The translations under genes were made by a program, and so were the position numbers. A DNA stretch of 32,827 nt. Origin: Clostridia bacterium. Lineage in GTDB: Bacteria > Bacillota > Clostridia > Christensenellales > Aristaeellaceae. Positions 7,985 to 15,741 of the stretch are shown in pieces. The notes beneath the pieces were generated by a model. It made no database searches. It worked only from the letters and a program-made list of their open reading frames with translations, and was not told where the DNA came from. Location: contig JAFURI010000061.1 in NCBI GenBank assembly GCA_017471885.1, forward strand, positions 1-32,827, given 5' to 3'. Position 1 is the stretch's first letter; every line of letters begins with the position of its first letter.

Positions 7985-8013
7985 TTCCATTCGGTCGTTT
8001 TCTATGGTATAAT
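7985..8013 (+). promoter_or_regulatory. Extended -10 promoter of the aldo/keto reductase gene
   Basis: TATAAT at 8008-8013 preceded by TGG (extended -10). The -35 at 17 bp is weak (TTCCAT, 7985-7990). It lies 33 bases upstream of the start codon. Confidence 0.65.
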
Positions 8014-8046
8014 ATGCCAGAAATACAATCTGTGAGGTGCTTTTCC

Positions 8047-9174
8047 ATGCTGAAAACAACCTTCCCTACCCTGAATCTTGAATCCTCTGCTCTGGGCTTC
8101 GGCTGCATGCGCTTCCCTACCGACGCTGACGGCAAAATTATCGAAGACGAAGCCATCCGCATGGTTCATCATGCCATCGACAACGGCGTAACCTATATCG
8201 ACACCGCTTACCCCTATCACGGCGGCAACAGCGAGCTGGTTGTCGGCAAGGCGCTGAAGGACGGCTACCGCGAAAAGGTAATCCTTGCCACCAAGCTGCC
8301 CATGTGGAAGGTGGAAAAGCACGAGGACATGATGGCGATCCTTGACGAGCAGCTGGAAAAGCTGCAGGTGGACTGCATCGACTTCTATCTCCTGCACGCC
8401 ATGAACGCCGAGCGTCTGGAGCTTGCCCGCAAGCTGGATTACAAGAAGTTCCTTGCAGAGGCTCTTGCGCAGGGCAAGATCAAGTATCCCGCATTCTCCT
8501 TCCATGACAATTACGACGCCTTCATGGCTATCCTCAATGATTACGACTGGAAGATGTGTCAGGTGCAGATGAATATTCTGGACGACAACAACCAGGCCAC
8601 CCTGAAGGGCATTGAAGCAGCCAGGGAAAAGGGCGTGGGCGTTGTGGTGATGGAACCTCTGCGCGGCGGTCTGCTGGCCAATCCCCCTGCGGACGTGGTG
8701 AAGCTGTACGAGAGCTGGCCCACCCGGCGTACCGCTGTGGACTGGGCCTTCCGCTACCTGTACACCATGCCTGGTGTGGTGACCATCCTTTCCGGCATGA
8801 GCACCATGGAGCAGGTAGTGGACAACCTGCGCATCTTCGACGTACCCCAGGGCGAAGCCCTTACCGACGAGGACAAGCAGCTCTACGTGCAGGTGAAGGA
8901 TACCTACATGGCCTGCACCAAGACCCGCTGCACCGGCTGCAAGTATTGCCAGCCCTGCCCCATGGGCGTGAAGATCCCCAGCATCTTCCAGGGCTATGAT
9001 ACCTCCCTGATGCGCGCCGACGGCAGCTTCAAGAAGGGTTATGCCAAGATTTCCGCCGAGGAGGCCGATGCTTCCCGCTGTGTGGGCTGCGGCAAGTGCG
9101 AGCGCGCCTGCCCCCAGAACCTGCCCATCATCCGCTACCTGAAGGAAATCCACGCGGAGTGCACTGCCGAATAA
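8047..9174 (+). CDS. Aldo/keto reductase with C-terminal ferredoxin-like 4Fe-4S domain
   Basis: 375 residues. The N-terminal TIM-barrel has the aldo/keto reductase tetrad in place: D52 and a tyrosine (55 or 57) in DTAYPYHGG, K83 in ATKLP, and H117 in FYLLHAMN. The C-terminal quarter carries two Cys clusters, CTKTRCTGCKYCQPC and CVGCGKCERACP, enough for one or two 4Fe-4S centres. Enzymes of this class reduce carbonyl compounds with NAD(P)H and probably exchange electrons through the clusters; the substrate is unknown. ATG 8047 is chosen because GAGGTG at 8034-8039 is 7 bases upstream; an in-frame upstream extension to 7879 crosses the promoter and has no family homology. Monocistronic, with its own promoter and terminator. 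Confidence 0.92.
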   Translation: MLKTTFPTLNLESSALGFGCMRFPTDADGKIIEDEAIRMVHHAIDNGVTYIDTAYPYHGGNSELVVGKALKDGYREKVILATKLPMWKVEKHEDMMAILDEQLEKLQVDCIDFYLLHAMNAERLELARKLDYKKFLAEALAQGKIKYPAFSFHDNYDAFMAILNDYDWKMCQVQMNILDDNNQATLKGIEAAREKGVGVVVMEPLRGGLLANPPADVVKLYESWPTRRTAVDWAFRYLYTMPGVVTILSGMSTMEQVVDNLRIFDVPQGEALTDEDKQLYVQVKDTYMACTKTRCTGCKYCQPCPMGVKIPSIFQGYDTSLMRADGSFKKGYAKISAEEADASRCVGCGKCERACPQNLPIIRYLKEIHAECTAE

Positions 9175-9189
9175 GCTGCGCTCCTATGT

Positions 9190-9221
9190 ACCCGGCGCGT
9201 TATGCGCCGGGTTTTTGTTTT
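9190..9221 (+). terminator. Intrinsic terminator of the aldo/keto reductase gene
   Basis: Perfect 9-bp GC-rich stem (9190-9198 with 9204-9212), loop GTTAT, then TTTTGTTTT. The tail runs into the stop codon of the convergent gene. Confidence 0.9.
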
Positions 9222-9456
9222 AGTCGCCCCTGCAGCGGTTGTAAATCAGCAGCGCGATGATAATCACCGCAAGAATCACCGCAAAGGCGATCAGCATGGC
9301 CAGTACCGGCGCGAAGGTCTCATAGAATACTGCGCCAAGAATCAGTCCGACCGTGAACACCAGCAGGAATACCAGGAAGCCGATCACACCGCTCAGGCAT
9401 GCGCCGCAGCGACGGTTATACCGGACGTTACAGGAGTTCGAGCAATTGCAATTCAT
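9220..9456 (-). CDS. Small Cys-rich two-helix membrane protein, unknown function
   Basis: 78 residues from ATG 9456, which has GGGAGGTG as ribosome site; the longer reading to 9489 lacks one. The N-terminal 25 residues contain five cysteines (MNCNCSNSCN, RRCGAC), followed by two hydrophobic segments (about residues 22-41 and 49-70) and a short basic tail with another Cys (YNRCRGD). The Cys pattern could bind a metal or cluster, or be acylated or disulfide-linked (inference). I do not recognise a family. It lies alone between two terminators, convergent with the aldo/keto reductase gene. Confidence 0.72.
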   Translation of the reverse strand: MNCNCSNSCNVRYNRRCGACLSGVIGFLVFLLVFTVGLILGAVFYETFAPVLAMLIAFAVILAVIIIALLIYNRCRGD

Positions 9457-9487
9457 ACAGGCACCTCCCTTTCCCGACCTCCGATAC

Positions 9488-9517
9488 ATTCTATGCCCTC
9501 CCTGTGCCCGGGTGCAA
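9488..9517 (-). promoter_or_regulatory. Possible promoter of the small Cys-rich membrane protein
   Basis: Minus-strand TTGCAC (9512-9517), 18-bp spacer, TAGAAT (9488-9493). The -35 lies in the T-tail of the pepF terminator. Moderate match only. Confidence 0.35.
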
Positions 9518-9546
9518 AAAAGACGCTGGTCATTCGGCCAGCGTCT
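9515..9546 (-). terminator. Intrinsic terminator of the pepF gene
   Basis: Perfect 9-bp stem (9538-9546 with 9521-9529), 8-base loop and a T-run on the minus strand (9515-9520), 15 bases beyond the pepF stop. Confidence 0.88.
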
Positions 9547-9561
9547 CTTTGCATATCAGAT

Positions 9562-11325
9562 TCAGTTCTTCTCCAGCAGCTCGCACAGCTTGTCGATGCT
9601 CTCCCGGAACACCTGCAGGCTGGAGCGCCAGAAGTCCACGCTGCGCACGTCGATGCCCACGCTGGCAGCCACGTCCGCCACGTTGCCCGTAGCCGTGGCG
9701 CGAAGCAGCTGATCATACTCCGGCACGAATGCGTCGCCACGCTCCATATACCGGGCAAAAATGCCCTTGCCGAACAGCAGGCCGAAGGCGTAGGGGAAGT
9801 TGTAGAAGTGCAGATCCGCGCGATAGTAGTGGCTCTTGCAGGCCCACATGTAGGGATGCATATACTCCGGATCCAGACCGTCACCGTAGGACTGGCGCTG
9901 GGCGTCCAGCATGATCTCCTGCAGCTCACGGGAGGACAGCGCGTGGGTCTTGCGGCGCTCGATGACTTCCGTCTCAAAGATGTAGCGGGACAGGATATCC
10001 ACGATCACCTGATTGGCGTCGGACACCTCCTGCTCCAGCAGCATGATCTGCTCCTCGGGGGTGGCGGTTTCCAGCATCTTGGAGGTCAGCAGCGTCTCGT
10101 TGAAAATGGAGGCAGTCTCCGCCAGAGGCATGGGATAGCCGCAGTTGAGCATGGACAGACCGCGCAGGCAGCGGTTGTGATAGGCATGACCCAGCTCATG
10201 GGCCAGCGTGCACACGGAGTTCAGGCTGCCGTCAAAGTTGGTCATCACATAGCTGACGTTGACGGGATGCACGCTTGAGCAGAAAGCGCCGCCGCGCTTG
10301 CCGGCGCGGGGATACGCATCAATCCAGCGCTCGTCAAACGCCTGCTGGATATGATCCGCCATCTTCTTGCTGAACTTGCCCAGCACGTCCACCAGCAGCT
10401 GACGCGCCTCATCCAGCGTATAGGAGGTATTGGCGTTGCCCAGAGGCGCAAACAGCTCCCAGAAGGGCAGACCGTGCTTATGACCCAGATACTTTGCCTT
10501 GGCGTGCATGTAGCGGCGGAAATCCGGCAGGGACTCCTTCATGGCGGTGAGCATGGCGTCCAGCGTCTGCTGATCCATCCGGCTCTGCTCCAGAGTCTGT
10601 TCCAGAAGGCTGTTGTAATGCCGCAGGGGCAGCATGGTCAGCGCCTCGCCCTTCATGCCGCTCATGCAGGCGGCCATGGGCGTTTCAATCTGCGGATAGG
10701 CGGCCAGCTCCGCTTCATAAGCGCGCTTGCGGGTAGCCTGATCAGGCGAGGACGCCAGACCACGCACCGCCGCCAGAGGCAGCTTTTTCATCACGCCGTT
10801 ATCCTCATAATCCACCTGCACGGTGCTTTCCAGCGTGCCGCGCAGCTGGCTCCATGCGCCGGAGCCGGTAATCCGCAGCTTCAGCACGGTCTCCTCCAGC
10901 GCAGGATCAATGGTATGGGCGGCAGCCTTTGCATTCTGCCGCAGCATAAAGGCATGCTCGCGCAGCACCTCATCCTGCGCAATCACCTCATCCAGATTCT
11001 CAATGCCGCCCACATAGCGGGAGAGGGCGCTGCTGCACTGCTTGATGCGCACCATAAAGGACTGCATCTTGTCGTTGGCCGCCAGAGCTTCCTCATTCTG
11101 CGCTTCGACGGACAGGGTCAGATGCACCAGCGCACTCAGGCGGCGGGTCAGCGTCTCCAGACGGTTGAAGGTATTGATCACCTTCACCAGCTGCCTGCAT
11201 GCATCCTCTTCCGGATTTGCCAGCAGCTGCTCCAGCTCGGCGGTCACCTGCTGCGCCTTTTCATAGTCGGCGGCAAAGTTCGGATCGTCAAAGCCCTTGT
11301 AGAGTCGGGTAAGATCCCATTGCAT
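9562..11325 (-). CDS. pepF: Oligoendopeptidase F (M3 family zinc metallopeptidase)
   Basis: 587 residues, normal for PepF (about 600). The zinc-binding motif is AHELGHAYHNR (HExxH) near residue 380, and a downstream glutamate in AETASIFNETLL supplies the third ligand of the M3 family. The N-terminal part (WDLTRLYKGFDDPNF) matches the helical lid of PepF. The enzyme cleaves short peptides of about 7-17 residues in the cytoplasm, serving peptide recycling and amino acid supply. Start ATG 11325 has GGAGTG 9 bases upstream. It is transcribed alone, from a near-consensus promoter divergent from the marR promoter. Confidence 0.94.
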   Translation of the reverse strand: MQWDLTRLYKGFDDPNFAADYEKAQQVTAELEQLLANPEEDACRQLVKVINTFNRLETLTRRLSALVHLTLSVEAQNEEALAANDKMQSFMVRIKQCSSALSRYVGGIENLDEVIAQDEVLREHAFMLRQNAKAAAHTIDPALEETVLKLRITGSGAWSQLRGTLESTVQVDYEDNGVMKKLPLAAVRGLASSPDQATRKRAYEAELAAYPQIETPMAACMSGMKGEALTMLPLRHYNSLLEQTLEQSRMDQQTLDAMLTAMKESLPDFRRYMHAKAKYLGHKHGLPFWELFAPLGNANTSYTLDEARQLLVDVLGKFSKKMADHIQQAFDERWIDAYPRAGKRGGAFCSSVHPVNVSYVMTNFDGSLNSVCTLAHELGHAYHNRCLRGLSMLNCGYPMPLAETASIFNETLLTSKMLETATPEEQIMLLEQEVSDANQVIVDILSRYIFETEVIERRKTHALSSRELQEIMLDAQRQSYGDGLDPEYMHPYMWACKSHYYRADLHFYNFPYAFGLLFGKGIFARYMERGDAFVPEYDQLLRATATGNVADVAASVGIDVRSVDFWRSSLQVFRESIDKLCELLEKN

Positions 11326-11375
11326 TGTGCTTCACTCCATTCATTACTTGGATTTATTGCGTCACAACTTCCTTC

Positions 11376-11404
11376 ATTGTAGCCAATCTCTGCCAATATG
11401 TCAA
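11376..11404 (-). promoter_or_regulatory. Promoter of pepF
   Basis: Minus-strand -35 TTGACA (11399-11404), 17-bp spacer, -10 TACAAT (11376-11381), about 50 bases before the start codon. Its -35 lies 28 bp from the nearer MarR-type palindrome. Confidence 0.85.
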
Positions 11405-11432
11405 TCAAACCGCCATGTTTTTTCGTTTTTAT

Positions 11433-11446
11433 GTTGACACGTCAAC
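11433..11446. promoter_or_regulatory. Palindromic operator 1 over the -35 box
   Basis: GTTGACACGTCAAC: 6-bp arms GTTGAC/GTCAAC around AC. It shares GTTGA-N4-TCAAC with operator 2; centres are 45 bp apart. Likely bound by the MarR protein encoded just downstream (inference). Confidence 0.75.
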
Positions 11447-11462
11447 TTTTTGACTGTATAAT
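11434..11462 (+). promoter_or_regulatory. Consensus promoter of the marR-degV operon
   Basis: Perfect -35 TTGACA (11434-11439), 17-bp spacer and perfect -10 TATAAT (11457-11462). The -35 is embedded in the first palindrome. So strong a promoter is expected to need repression. Confidence 0.92.
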
Positions 11463-11477
11463 TACGACCGATGTATT

Positions 11478-11491
11478 GTTGATGCATCAAC
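11478..11491. promoter_or_regulatory. Palindromic operator 2 downstream of the -10 box
   Basis: GTTGATGCATCAAC is a perfect 14-bp palindrome at about +10 to +23 of the expected transcript. It has the same GTTGA-N4-TCAAC form as operator 1. Together the two sites bracket the promoter, as in autorepressed marR-family genes. Confidence 0.78.
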
Positions 11492-11513
11492 TTTTCCCAA
11501 AGGAGATACAACC

Positions 11514-12005
11514 ATGCCTGCACGTTACGAACACTTTTCCGCCGTGATTTCCAGCATCAGCCGCAGCATCCAGAAGATCGAGCGGGATGAGATGGAACGC
11601 TACGGCTGCAAGGGCGCTTTTGCCCAGTATCTGGCTGCCATGACGCATCGACCCGAAGGCGTAACTGCCGCCCAGCTGTGCGAGATCTGCGACAGGGACA
11701 AAGCCGCGGTATCCCGCGCCGTGTCCGAGATGGAGGAAAAAGGGCTCATCTGCCGCGGGCCCGGAGGCTACCGCGCCCGTCTGCAGCTGACGGAGGAAGG
11801 CCGTCGCGCCGCCTCTTTTGTGTTCGACCGTGCCCGGCTTGCCGTAGAAGCGGTGGGCCACAGCCTGACCGACGATAACCGGCAGACGTTTTATGCCGTC
11901 CTTGAGGATATTGCCGCCAATCTGGAAGCGGTAAGCCGTGACGGCATCCCCGAAAACGCCAAAGACAATGAGGAGGAACCCCATGAGCGTACGCATTGTG
12001 ATTGA
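11514..12005 (+). CDS. MarR-family transcriptional regulator
   Basis: 163 residues with a winged-helix core: KGAFAQYLAAMTHRPEG, TAAQLCEICDRDKAAVSRAVSEMEEKG (cut here for length into helix and recognition helix), then the wing GPGGYRARLQLTEEGRR, and a C-terminal dimerisation helix. MarR dimers usually repress their own operon until a small ligand binds. Start ATG 11514 has AAAGGAG 8 bases before it. Its 3' end overlaps the degV gene by 23 bases, so regulator and lipid-binding protein are produced together. Two palindromes around the promoter make autoregulation likely. The ligand is not known; the pairing with DegV suggests a fatty acid or acyl compound, by analogy with the MarR-type regulator FabT (inference). 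Confidence 0.9.
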   Translation: MPARYEHFSAVISSISRSIQKIERDEMERYGCKGAFAQYLAAMTHRPEGVTAAQLCEICDRDKAAVSRAVSEMEEKGLICRGPGGYRARLQLTEEGRRAASFVFDRARLAVEAVGHSLTDDNRQTFYAVLEDIAANLEAVSRDGIPENAKDNEEEPHERTHCD

Positions 12006-12828
12006 TTCTACCTGTGATATTCCTGCCAACCTGAAGAGCCGTTTCGCCATCGTGCCGCTGACGGTGACCTTCGGCAGCGAGTCCTATCTGGACGGCGTAA
12101 CCATTGATCATCAGCGTTTCTACGAGATGCTGGTGGAAAGCGACGCCCTCCCCACCACCAGCCAGCCCTCCCCCGACGCTTTCAGCCGGGTCTTCCGTCA
12201 GGCCCTGAGGGACTGTGACGAGGTGGTTTGCCTCACCGTGTCCTCCAGGCTTTCCGGCACCTGCCAGAGCGCCACCATTGCAGCAGAAGATTACGAGGGC
12301 CGGGTGCATGTGGTGGATACCCTGAACGTGGCCATCGGCGAGGCCATTCTGGCACAGCTGGCGCTTCAGCTGGCTGATTCCGGCATGTGCGCCGCCGATA
12401 TTGCCAGCCGCCTCCTCGAGGAGCGGGCCAACGTACACCTGATCGCCATGCTGGACACTCTTGAGTACCTGAAGCGCGGCGGACGCATCTCCAGGGCTGC
12501 GGCCTTCACAGGCGGACTTTTGTCCATCAAACCGGTGATCGAGATCAGGGACGGCGAGATCGGCATACTGGGCAAGGCCCGGGGCTCCCGTCAGGGCAAC
12601 AACCTGCTGGTGAAGGAGATTCAGACCGCCGGCGGCGTGGATTTCAACAAACCCCTGCTGCTGGGCTTCACAGGCCTGAGCGATGCGCTGCTGCGCAAGT
12701 ACATTGAAGACAGCTGCGAATTGTGGCAGGGCCACGTCACCGAGCTTCCCTGCGCGCACATCGGCAGCGTGGTAAGAACCCATGCAGGCCCCGGCGCGGT
12801 GGCGGTAGCCTTCTTCGCCGCCAAATAA
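11983..12828 (+). CDS. DegV family fatty-acid-binding protein (FakB-like)
   Basis: 281 residues. Canonical DegV segments are present: DSTCDIP at residues 8-14, TSQPSPDAF, SSRLSGTCQSA, LDTLEYLKRGGRIS, KPVIEIRDGEI and the C-terminal HIGSVVRTHAGPGAV. DegV/FakB proteins hold a single fatty acid and present it to the kinase FakA for phosphorylation and entry into phospholipids; no fakA is in the window. Start ATG 11983 has AGGAGG 6 bases upstream; the longer reading from 11938 lies wholly inside marR. It is the second gene of the marR operon and ends before a bidirectional terminator. Confidence 0.93.
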   Translation: MSVRIVIDSTCDIPANLKSRFAIVPLTVTFGSESYLDGVTIDHQRFYEMLVESDALPTTSQPSPDAFSRVFRQALRDCDEVVCLTVSSRLSGTCQSATIAAEDYEGRVHVVDTLNVAIGEAILAQLALQLADSGMCAADIASRLLEERANVHLIAMLDTLEYLKRGGRISRAAAFTGGLLSIKPVIEIRDGEIGILGKARGSRQGNNLLVKEIQTAGGVDFNKPLLLGFTGLSDALLRKYIEDSCELWQGHVTELPCAHIGSVVRTHAGPGAVAVAFFAAK

Positions 12829-12830
12829 AC

Positions 12831-12874
12831 AAAGAGCAGCCTTCATCCCGATAACAGGATGAAGGCTGCTCTTT
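12831..12874. terminator. Bidirectional terminator between degV and the 2-hydroxyacid dehydrogenase gene
   Basis: Perfect 18-bp inverted repeat (12831-12848 with 12857-12874) with an 8-base loop. A-rich and T-rich outer ends give short U-tails on both strands. It separates convergent genes. Confidence 0.88.
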
Positions 12875-12876
12875 CA

Positions 12877-13794
12877 TTACAGGCCGTTGACGATATTCTC
12901 CGGCCTCCTGCCCTCCAGTGCGTCCAGAATCTGGCGGCAGTTGGCCCGCAGCATAGCCTCCCGCGTCTCTGCAGCATTGGCCCCCACATGCGGCGTCATG
13001 ACGCACTGGGGCAGCGACAGCAGCCTCTGCGGAACAGCTGGCTCATCCGGATACACGTCCAGCCCGGCGGCAAAAAGCTGACCGCTCTCCAGCGCGTCGG
13101 CCAGCGCGTCGTGATCCACAATCGCGCCCCTTGCCGTGTTGATCAGGATCGCTCCGGGCTTCATCCGGGACAGGAACGACGCGTCGATCATACCCCGGGT
13201 GCTGCTGTTCAGCGGACAGTGGATGCTCAGCACGTCGGCCTGCGCCGCCACCTCGGAAGCGCTGCCCTCTCGGGTGGTGCAGCCGATGACCCGCATGCCC
13301 AGCGCCCCGGCCATCTCCGCCACGCGGCGGCCGATCCGCCCCATGCCAATGATTCCCAGCGTCTGTCCGCGCAGATTCCGTCCCATATGCCGTCCCATGC
13401 CGAAAAGCGTCTCCGACGGCTCCCGACGAAGCCGCAGATTCATCTCGCCCACCCGGCGGCTGGCGGCAAGCATCAGCGCGATAGCCAGCTCTGCGGTGGA
13501 ATCCGCCACCTCGGCCGGAATATTGCACACCGGCACGCCGCACGCCGCAGCCGTCTGGATATCCACGCTGTCGTAGCCCGCGCCGTAATTGGCGATCACC
13601 CGGAGCCTGCGGCCCAGGCGAATGGTTTCACCGTCCAGAGGCCCTGCGGCAAGCACCGCGTCCGCGCCGGGAATCAGCGTCTGCAACTCCTCTCTGGTAT
13701 AGGCCTGCAAGGGGGCGGGCATCAGCACCGTATGCCCCTGAAGCATTTCGACGCCCCTGTCCGGTACGCCGTGGGTGATCAGAATCGTAGCCAT
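12877..13794 (-). CDS. D-isomer-specific 2-hydroxyacid dehydrogenase
   Basis: 305 residues, similar to 3-phosphoglycerate/glyoxylate-type dehydrogenases. The catalytic Arg lies in INTARGAIVDHDAL, the Glu in LDVYPDEPAVP and the His in TPHVGANA. The Rossmann motif is GIIGMGRIGRR, and the second strand ends in IGCTTR with no acidic residue, so NADP(H) may be accepted (inference). The reaction is reversible reduction of a 2-oxoacid to a D-2-hydroxyacid; the precise substrate is open. Start: two adjacent ATG (13797 and 13794); the second has AAGGA at better spacing. A much longer upstream reading in the same frame is antisense to the neighbour and not real. It is divergent from the DAO-Rieske gene with a 51-base gap. 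Confidence 0.9.
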   Translation of the reverse strand: MATILITHGVPDRGVEMLQGHTVLMPAPLQAYTREELQTLIPGADAVLAAGPLDGETIRLGRRLRVIANYGAGYDSVDIQTAAACGVPVCNIPAEVADSTAELAIALMLAASRRVGEMNLRLRREPSETLFGMGRHMGRNLRGQTLGIIGMGRIGRRVAEMAGALGMRVIGCTTREGSASEVAAQADVLSIHCPLNSSTRGMIDASFLSRMKPGAILINTARGAIVDHDALADALESGQLFAAGLDVYPDEPAVPQRLLSLPQCVMTPHVGANAAETREAMLRANCRQILDALEGRRPENIVNGL

Positions 13795-13845
13795 CATGTA
13801 TCCTTCCTGCGCATGAAGCGCACAATGCATTTGAGGTGATGACGG

Positions 13846-15213
13846 GTGGCTGATTTTCCTTCCTGGCAGCAGGGCGTCAGGCATGAGTATCCTCCCCTGC
13901 GCGGCCCCCACCGGGCTGACGCCGTTGTGGCAGGCGGCGGTCTCGCTGGCATATTGACCGCGTGGCGGCTGCAGTCGCAGGGGTTGGAGGTCATCCTGCT
14001 GGAGGCAGACCGGCTGGGCCGGGGCGCGACCTTCGGCTGCAGCGGACTGTGCAGCTGTCAGGCCATGCAGGGATACCTGCGCGCAGCGGAAGCCTGCGGC
14101 ATGGAAGCCGCCCGCACTTATGCCCAGCTGCTGCGGGAATCGGCGCAGGGCCTTGCGGATCTGATCCACCGTCTGCATCTGCCCTGTCAGCTGACGGAAT
14201 GCAGCGTTTACGCCTACGCCGAGACGGAGGATGATCTGCCCGCGCTGCAGCACCTGCTGAAGCTTGAACAGCAGCTGGGGCTGAATCTTTCCCCCGCGCC
14301 GGATGCAGGAGGATGTCCGTTCCCAGTGGAGCTGTCCGCGGTGATGCACCGCCAGTATCTGCTTCATCCCCTTCCGATGCTGCTTGCGCTGGCGCAGGAG
14401 GCAGGAAGGCTTGGCTGCCGCATATACGAGCATACGCCGCTGCAGGCCATTGAGGGACGCGCCGTGCGCACACCTGAGGGCAGCGTCCGGACCGAGGCAA
14501 TACTGCTGTGCACCGGCATACCGCCGGACTGCCGCAGCGCCTCCGTGCTTTCGCTGGTGGAGCCAAGGCTCCGGGAGGCGCGGGTCCTGCACGGTACAGC
14601 AGCGCTGCACACCGCCCAGCGATCCGTTCAGGGAGATGAATTCGCCATGCGGCCTCTGCCGGAGGGGCTGCTGATCACCCTCGACCGGGGCGCGTACGGC
14701 ACCCGTGATACCGCCCGCAGCGCGCTGCTCCGCGACAGAGCCCTCCGCGCCCTTCTGCCGGATTATGACACGGCAGACGTGATTCTCCGCCGGGAACTGC
14801 ATACCCGGGACGGACTGCCGCTGATCGGGCCCGTCGAGCCTTCCCGTAGTCAGGTGCTGATGGCAGGGTGCTTTGGCGGCATGGGGCTGGCAGGCTCCTG
14901 CCTTGCGGCAGAGCTCCTGACCGCCTCCGTACTGGCAAAGCCCATGTCGGAGAGCAGCCTGTTCCTCCCCTTCCGCCTGCAGGGACAAAGGCGCGTCTTT
15001 GCTGCGTCAGCCCTGCGCAGAAGCATCCGGCGCTGGAAACGGCGTTCCGCGCCCCGATGTCCGCACATGGGTTGTCCACTGCGTTACAATCCCGGAAACA
15101 GGCAGTGGGAATGCCCATGCCATGGCTCCGGCTTCGATCTTTTTGGTCAGCCGCTGTCGGCTCCCGCCGTCCGCAGCGCCGTGCTCTCCCCCCGGGACAG
15201 ACCGGACGCATAA
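13846..15213 (+). CDS. FAD-dependent oxidoreductase (DAO family) fused to a C-terminal Rieske 2Fe-2S domain
   Basis: 455 residues. The FAD Rossmann motif VVAGGGLAGILTAW is followed by the acidic end of the second strand (ILLEADRLGRG); the DAO fold continues to a C-terminal FAD contact, GCFGGMGLAGS. The last 60 residues form a Rieske domain: CPHMGC and CPCHGSGFD supply the Cys-X-His and Cys-X-X-His ligands. This architecture matches B. subtilis YhfW-like proteins; the substrate (an amine, amino acid or other) is unknown, and the 2Fe-2S centre probably passes electrons away from the flavin. Start GTG 13846 has GAGGTGA 6 bases upstream. The short divergent gap with the dehydrogenase gene shows no clear promoter. 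Confidence 0.9.
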   Translation: MADFPSWQQGVRHEYPPLRGPHRADAVVAGGGLAGILTAWRLQSQGLEVILLEADRLGRGATFGCSGLCSCQAMQGYLRAAEACGMEAARTYAQLLRESAQGLADLIHRLHLPCQLTECSVYAYAETEDDLPALQHLLKLEQQLGLNLSPAPDAGGCPFPVELSAVMHRQYLLHPLPMLLALAQEAGRLGCRIYEHTPLQAIEGRAVRTPEGSVRTEAILLCTGIPPDCRSASVLSLVEPRLREARVLHGTAALHTAQRSVQGDEFAMRPLPEGLLITLDRGAYGTRDTARSALLRDRALRALLPDYDTADVILRRELHTRDGLPLIGPVEPSRSQVLMAGCFGGMGLAGSCLAAELLTASVLAKPMSESSLFLPFRLQGQRRVFAASALRRSIRRWKRRSAPRCPHMGCPLRYNPGNRQWECPCHGSGFDLFGQPLSAPAVRSAVLSPRDRPDA

Positions 15214-15241
15214 AGCGCGGCCGTCATCGGGCCGCGCCTTT
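15212..15241. terminator. Terminator between the DAO-Rieske gene and rimI
   Basis: An 8-bp GC stem (15215-15222 with 15230-15237) flanked by AAA and CTTT, giving short tails on both strands between convergent genes. Confidence 0.7.
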
Positions 15242-15243
15242 AC

Positions 15244-15741
15244 TCATTCGCGGACGGTCTCCGCTTCCTCGAAATCAGGATCCGCCTCCGGCATGTGATC
15301 ACAAACCATCAGCAGCGCATCCTCATTGTTGTCCTCATAGTAACGCTTGCGAACGCCCAGCTTGATAAAGCCCAGCGACTGGTACAGGTTCTGCGCCGTC
15401 AGGTTGGATTTGCGCACCTCCAGCGTCGCATACGCCGCACCCAGATTGGACAGATACTGCATCAATTCCGCAGTCAGCGCCCGGCCATAGCCGCAGCCCC
15501 GATGCGCCTGTGCGATGGCAATGTTGGTGACGTGACTCTCGTCCAGAATCACCCACGCGCCGGCAAAGCCAATCACCTGTCCATCCTTCTCCGCTACCAG
15601 GTAGCGGGCCACGGCGTTGGTGGTCAGCTCGCGTTCGAAATCCGCCTCGCTCCAGGGCGTAGGAAAGGTAGCCGCCTCAATGGCTGCCACAGCCTTCACG
15701 TCAGTCAGGGTCATGCGCCGGATGATCAGATCATTTTGCAT
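15244..15741 (-). CDS. rimI: Ribosomal protein S18-alanine N-acetyltransferase RimI
   Basis: 165 residues, GNAT fold. The opening IRRMTLTDVKAVAAIEAATF and PTPWSEADFERE is characteristic of RimI. The acetyl-CoA loop reads AHRGCGYGRAL, followed by LEVRKSNLTAQNLYQSLGF and the RKRYYEDNNEDALLM ending. It transfers acetyl from acetyl-CoA to protein N-termini. Its ATG overlaps the tsaB stop by 11 bases and has GGAGG 6 bases upstream. The tsaE-tsaB-rimI order is a common bacterial cluster; it is the last gene of the ribU operon. Confidence 0.95.
   Translation of the reverse strand: MQNDLIIRRMTLTDVKAVAAIEAATFPTPWSEADFERELTTNAVARYLVAEKDGQVIGFAGAWVILDESHVTNIAIAQAHRGCGYGRALTAELMQYLSNLGAAYATLEVRKSNLTAQNLYQSLGFIKLGVRKRYYEDNNEDALLMVCDHMPEADPDFEEAETVRE

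Noticed and set aside
7879-8046. N-terminal extension of the aldo/keto reductase
   Set aside because: It runs through the tRNA and reductase promoters, is A/T-rich, and lacks a ribosome site; GAGGTG precedes ATG 8047.
13797-13846. Shared promoter in the gap between dehydrogenase and DAO-Rieske genes
   Set aside because: No pair of hexamers with acceptable spacing was found on either strand; a small TGCGC/GCGCA repeat is too short to call an operator.
12877-14988. 703-codon minus-strand frame that would extend the 2-hydroxyacid dehydrogenase upstream
   Set aside because: The extra 400 residues are antisense to the DAO-Rieske gene and have no family features; the true start has a ribosome site at 13794.
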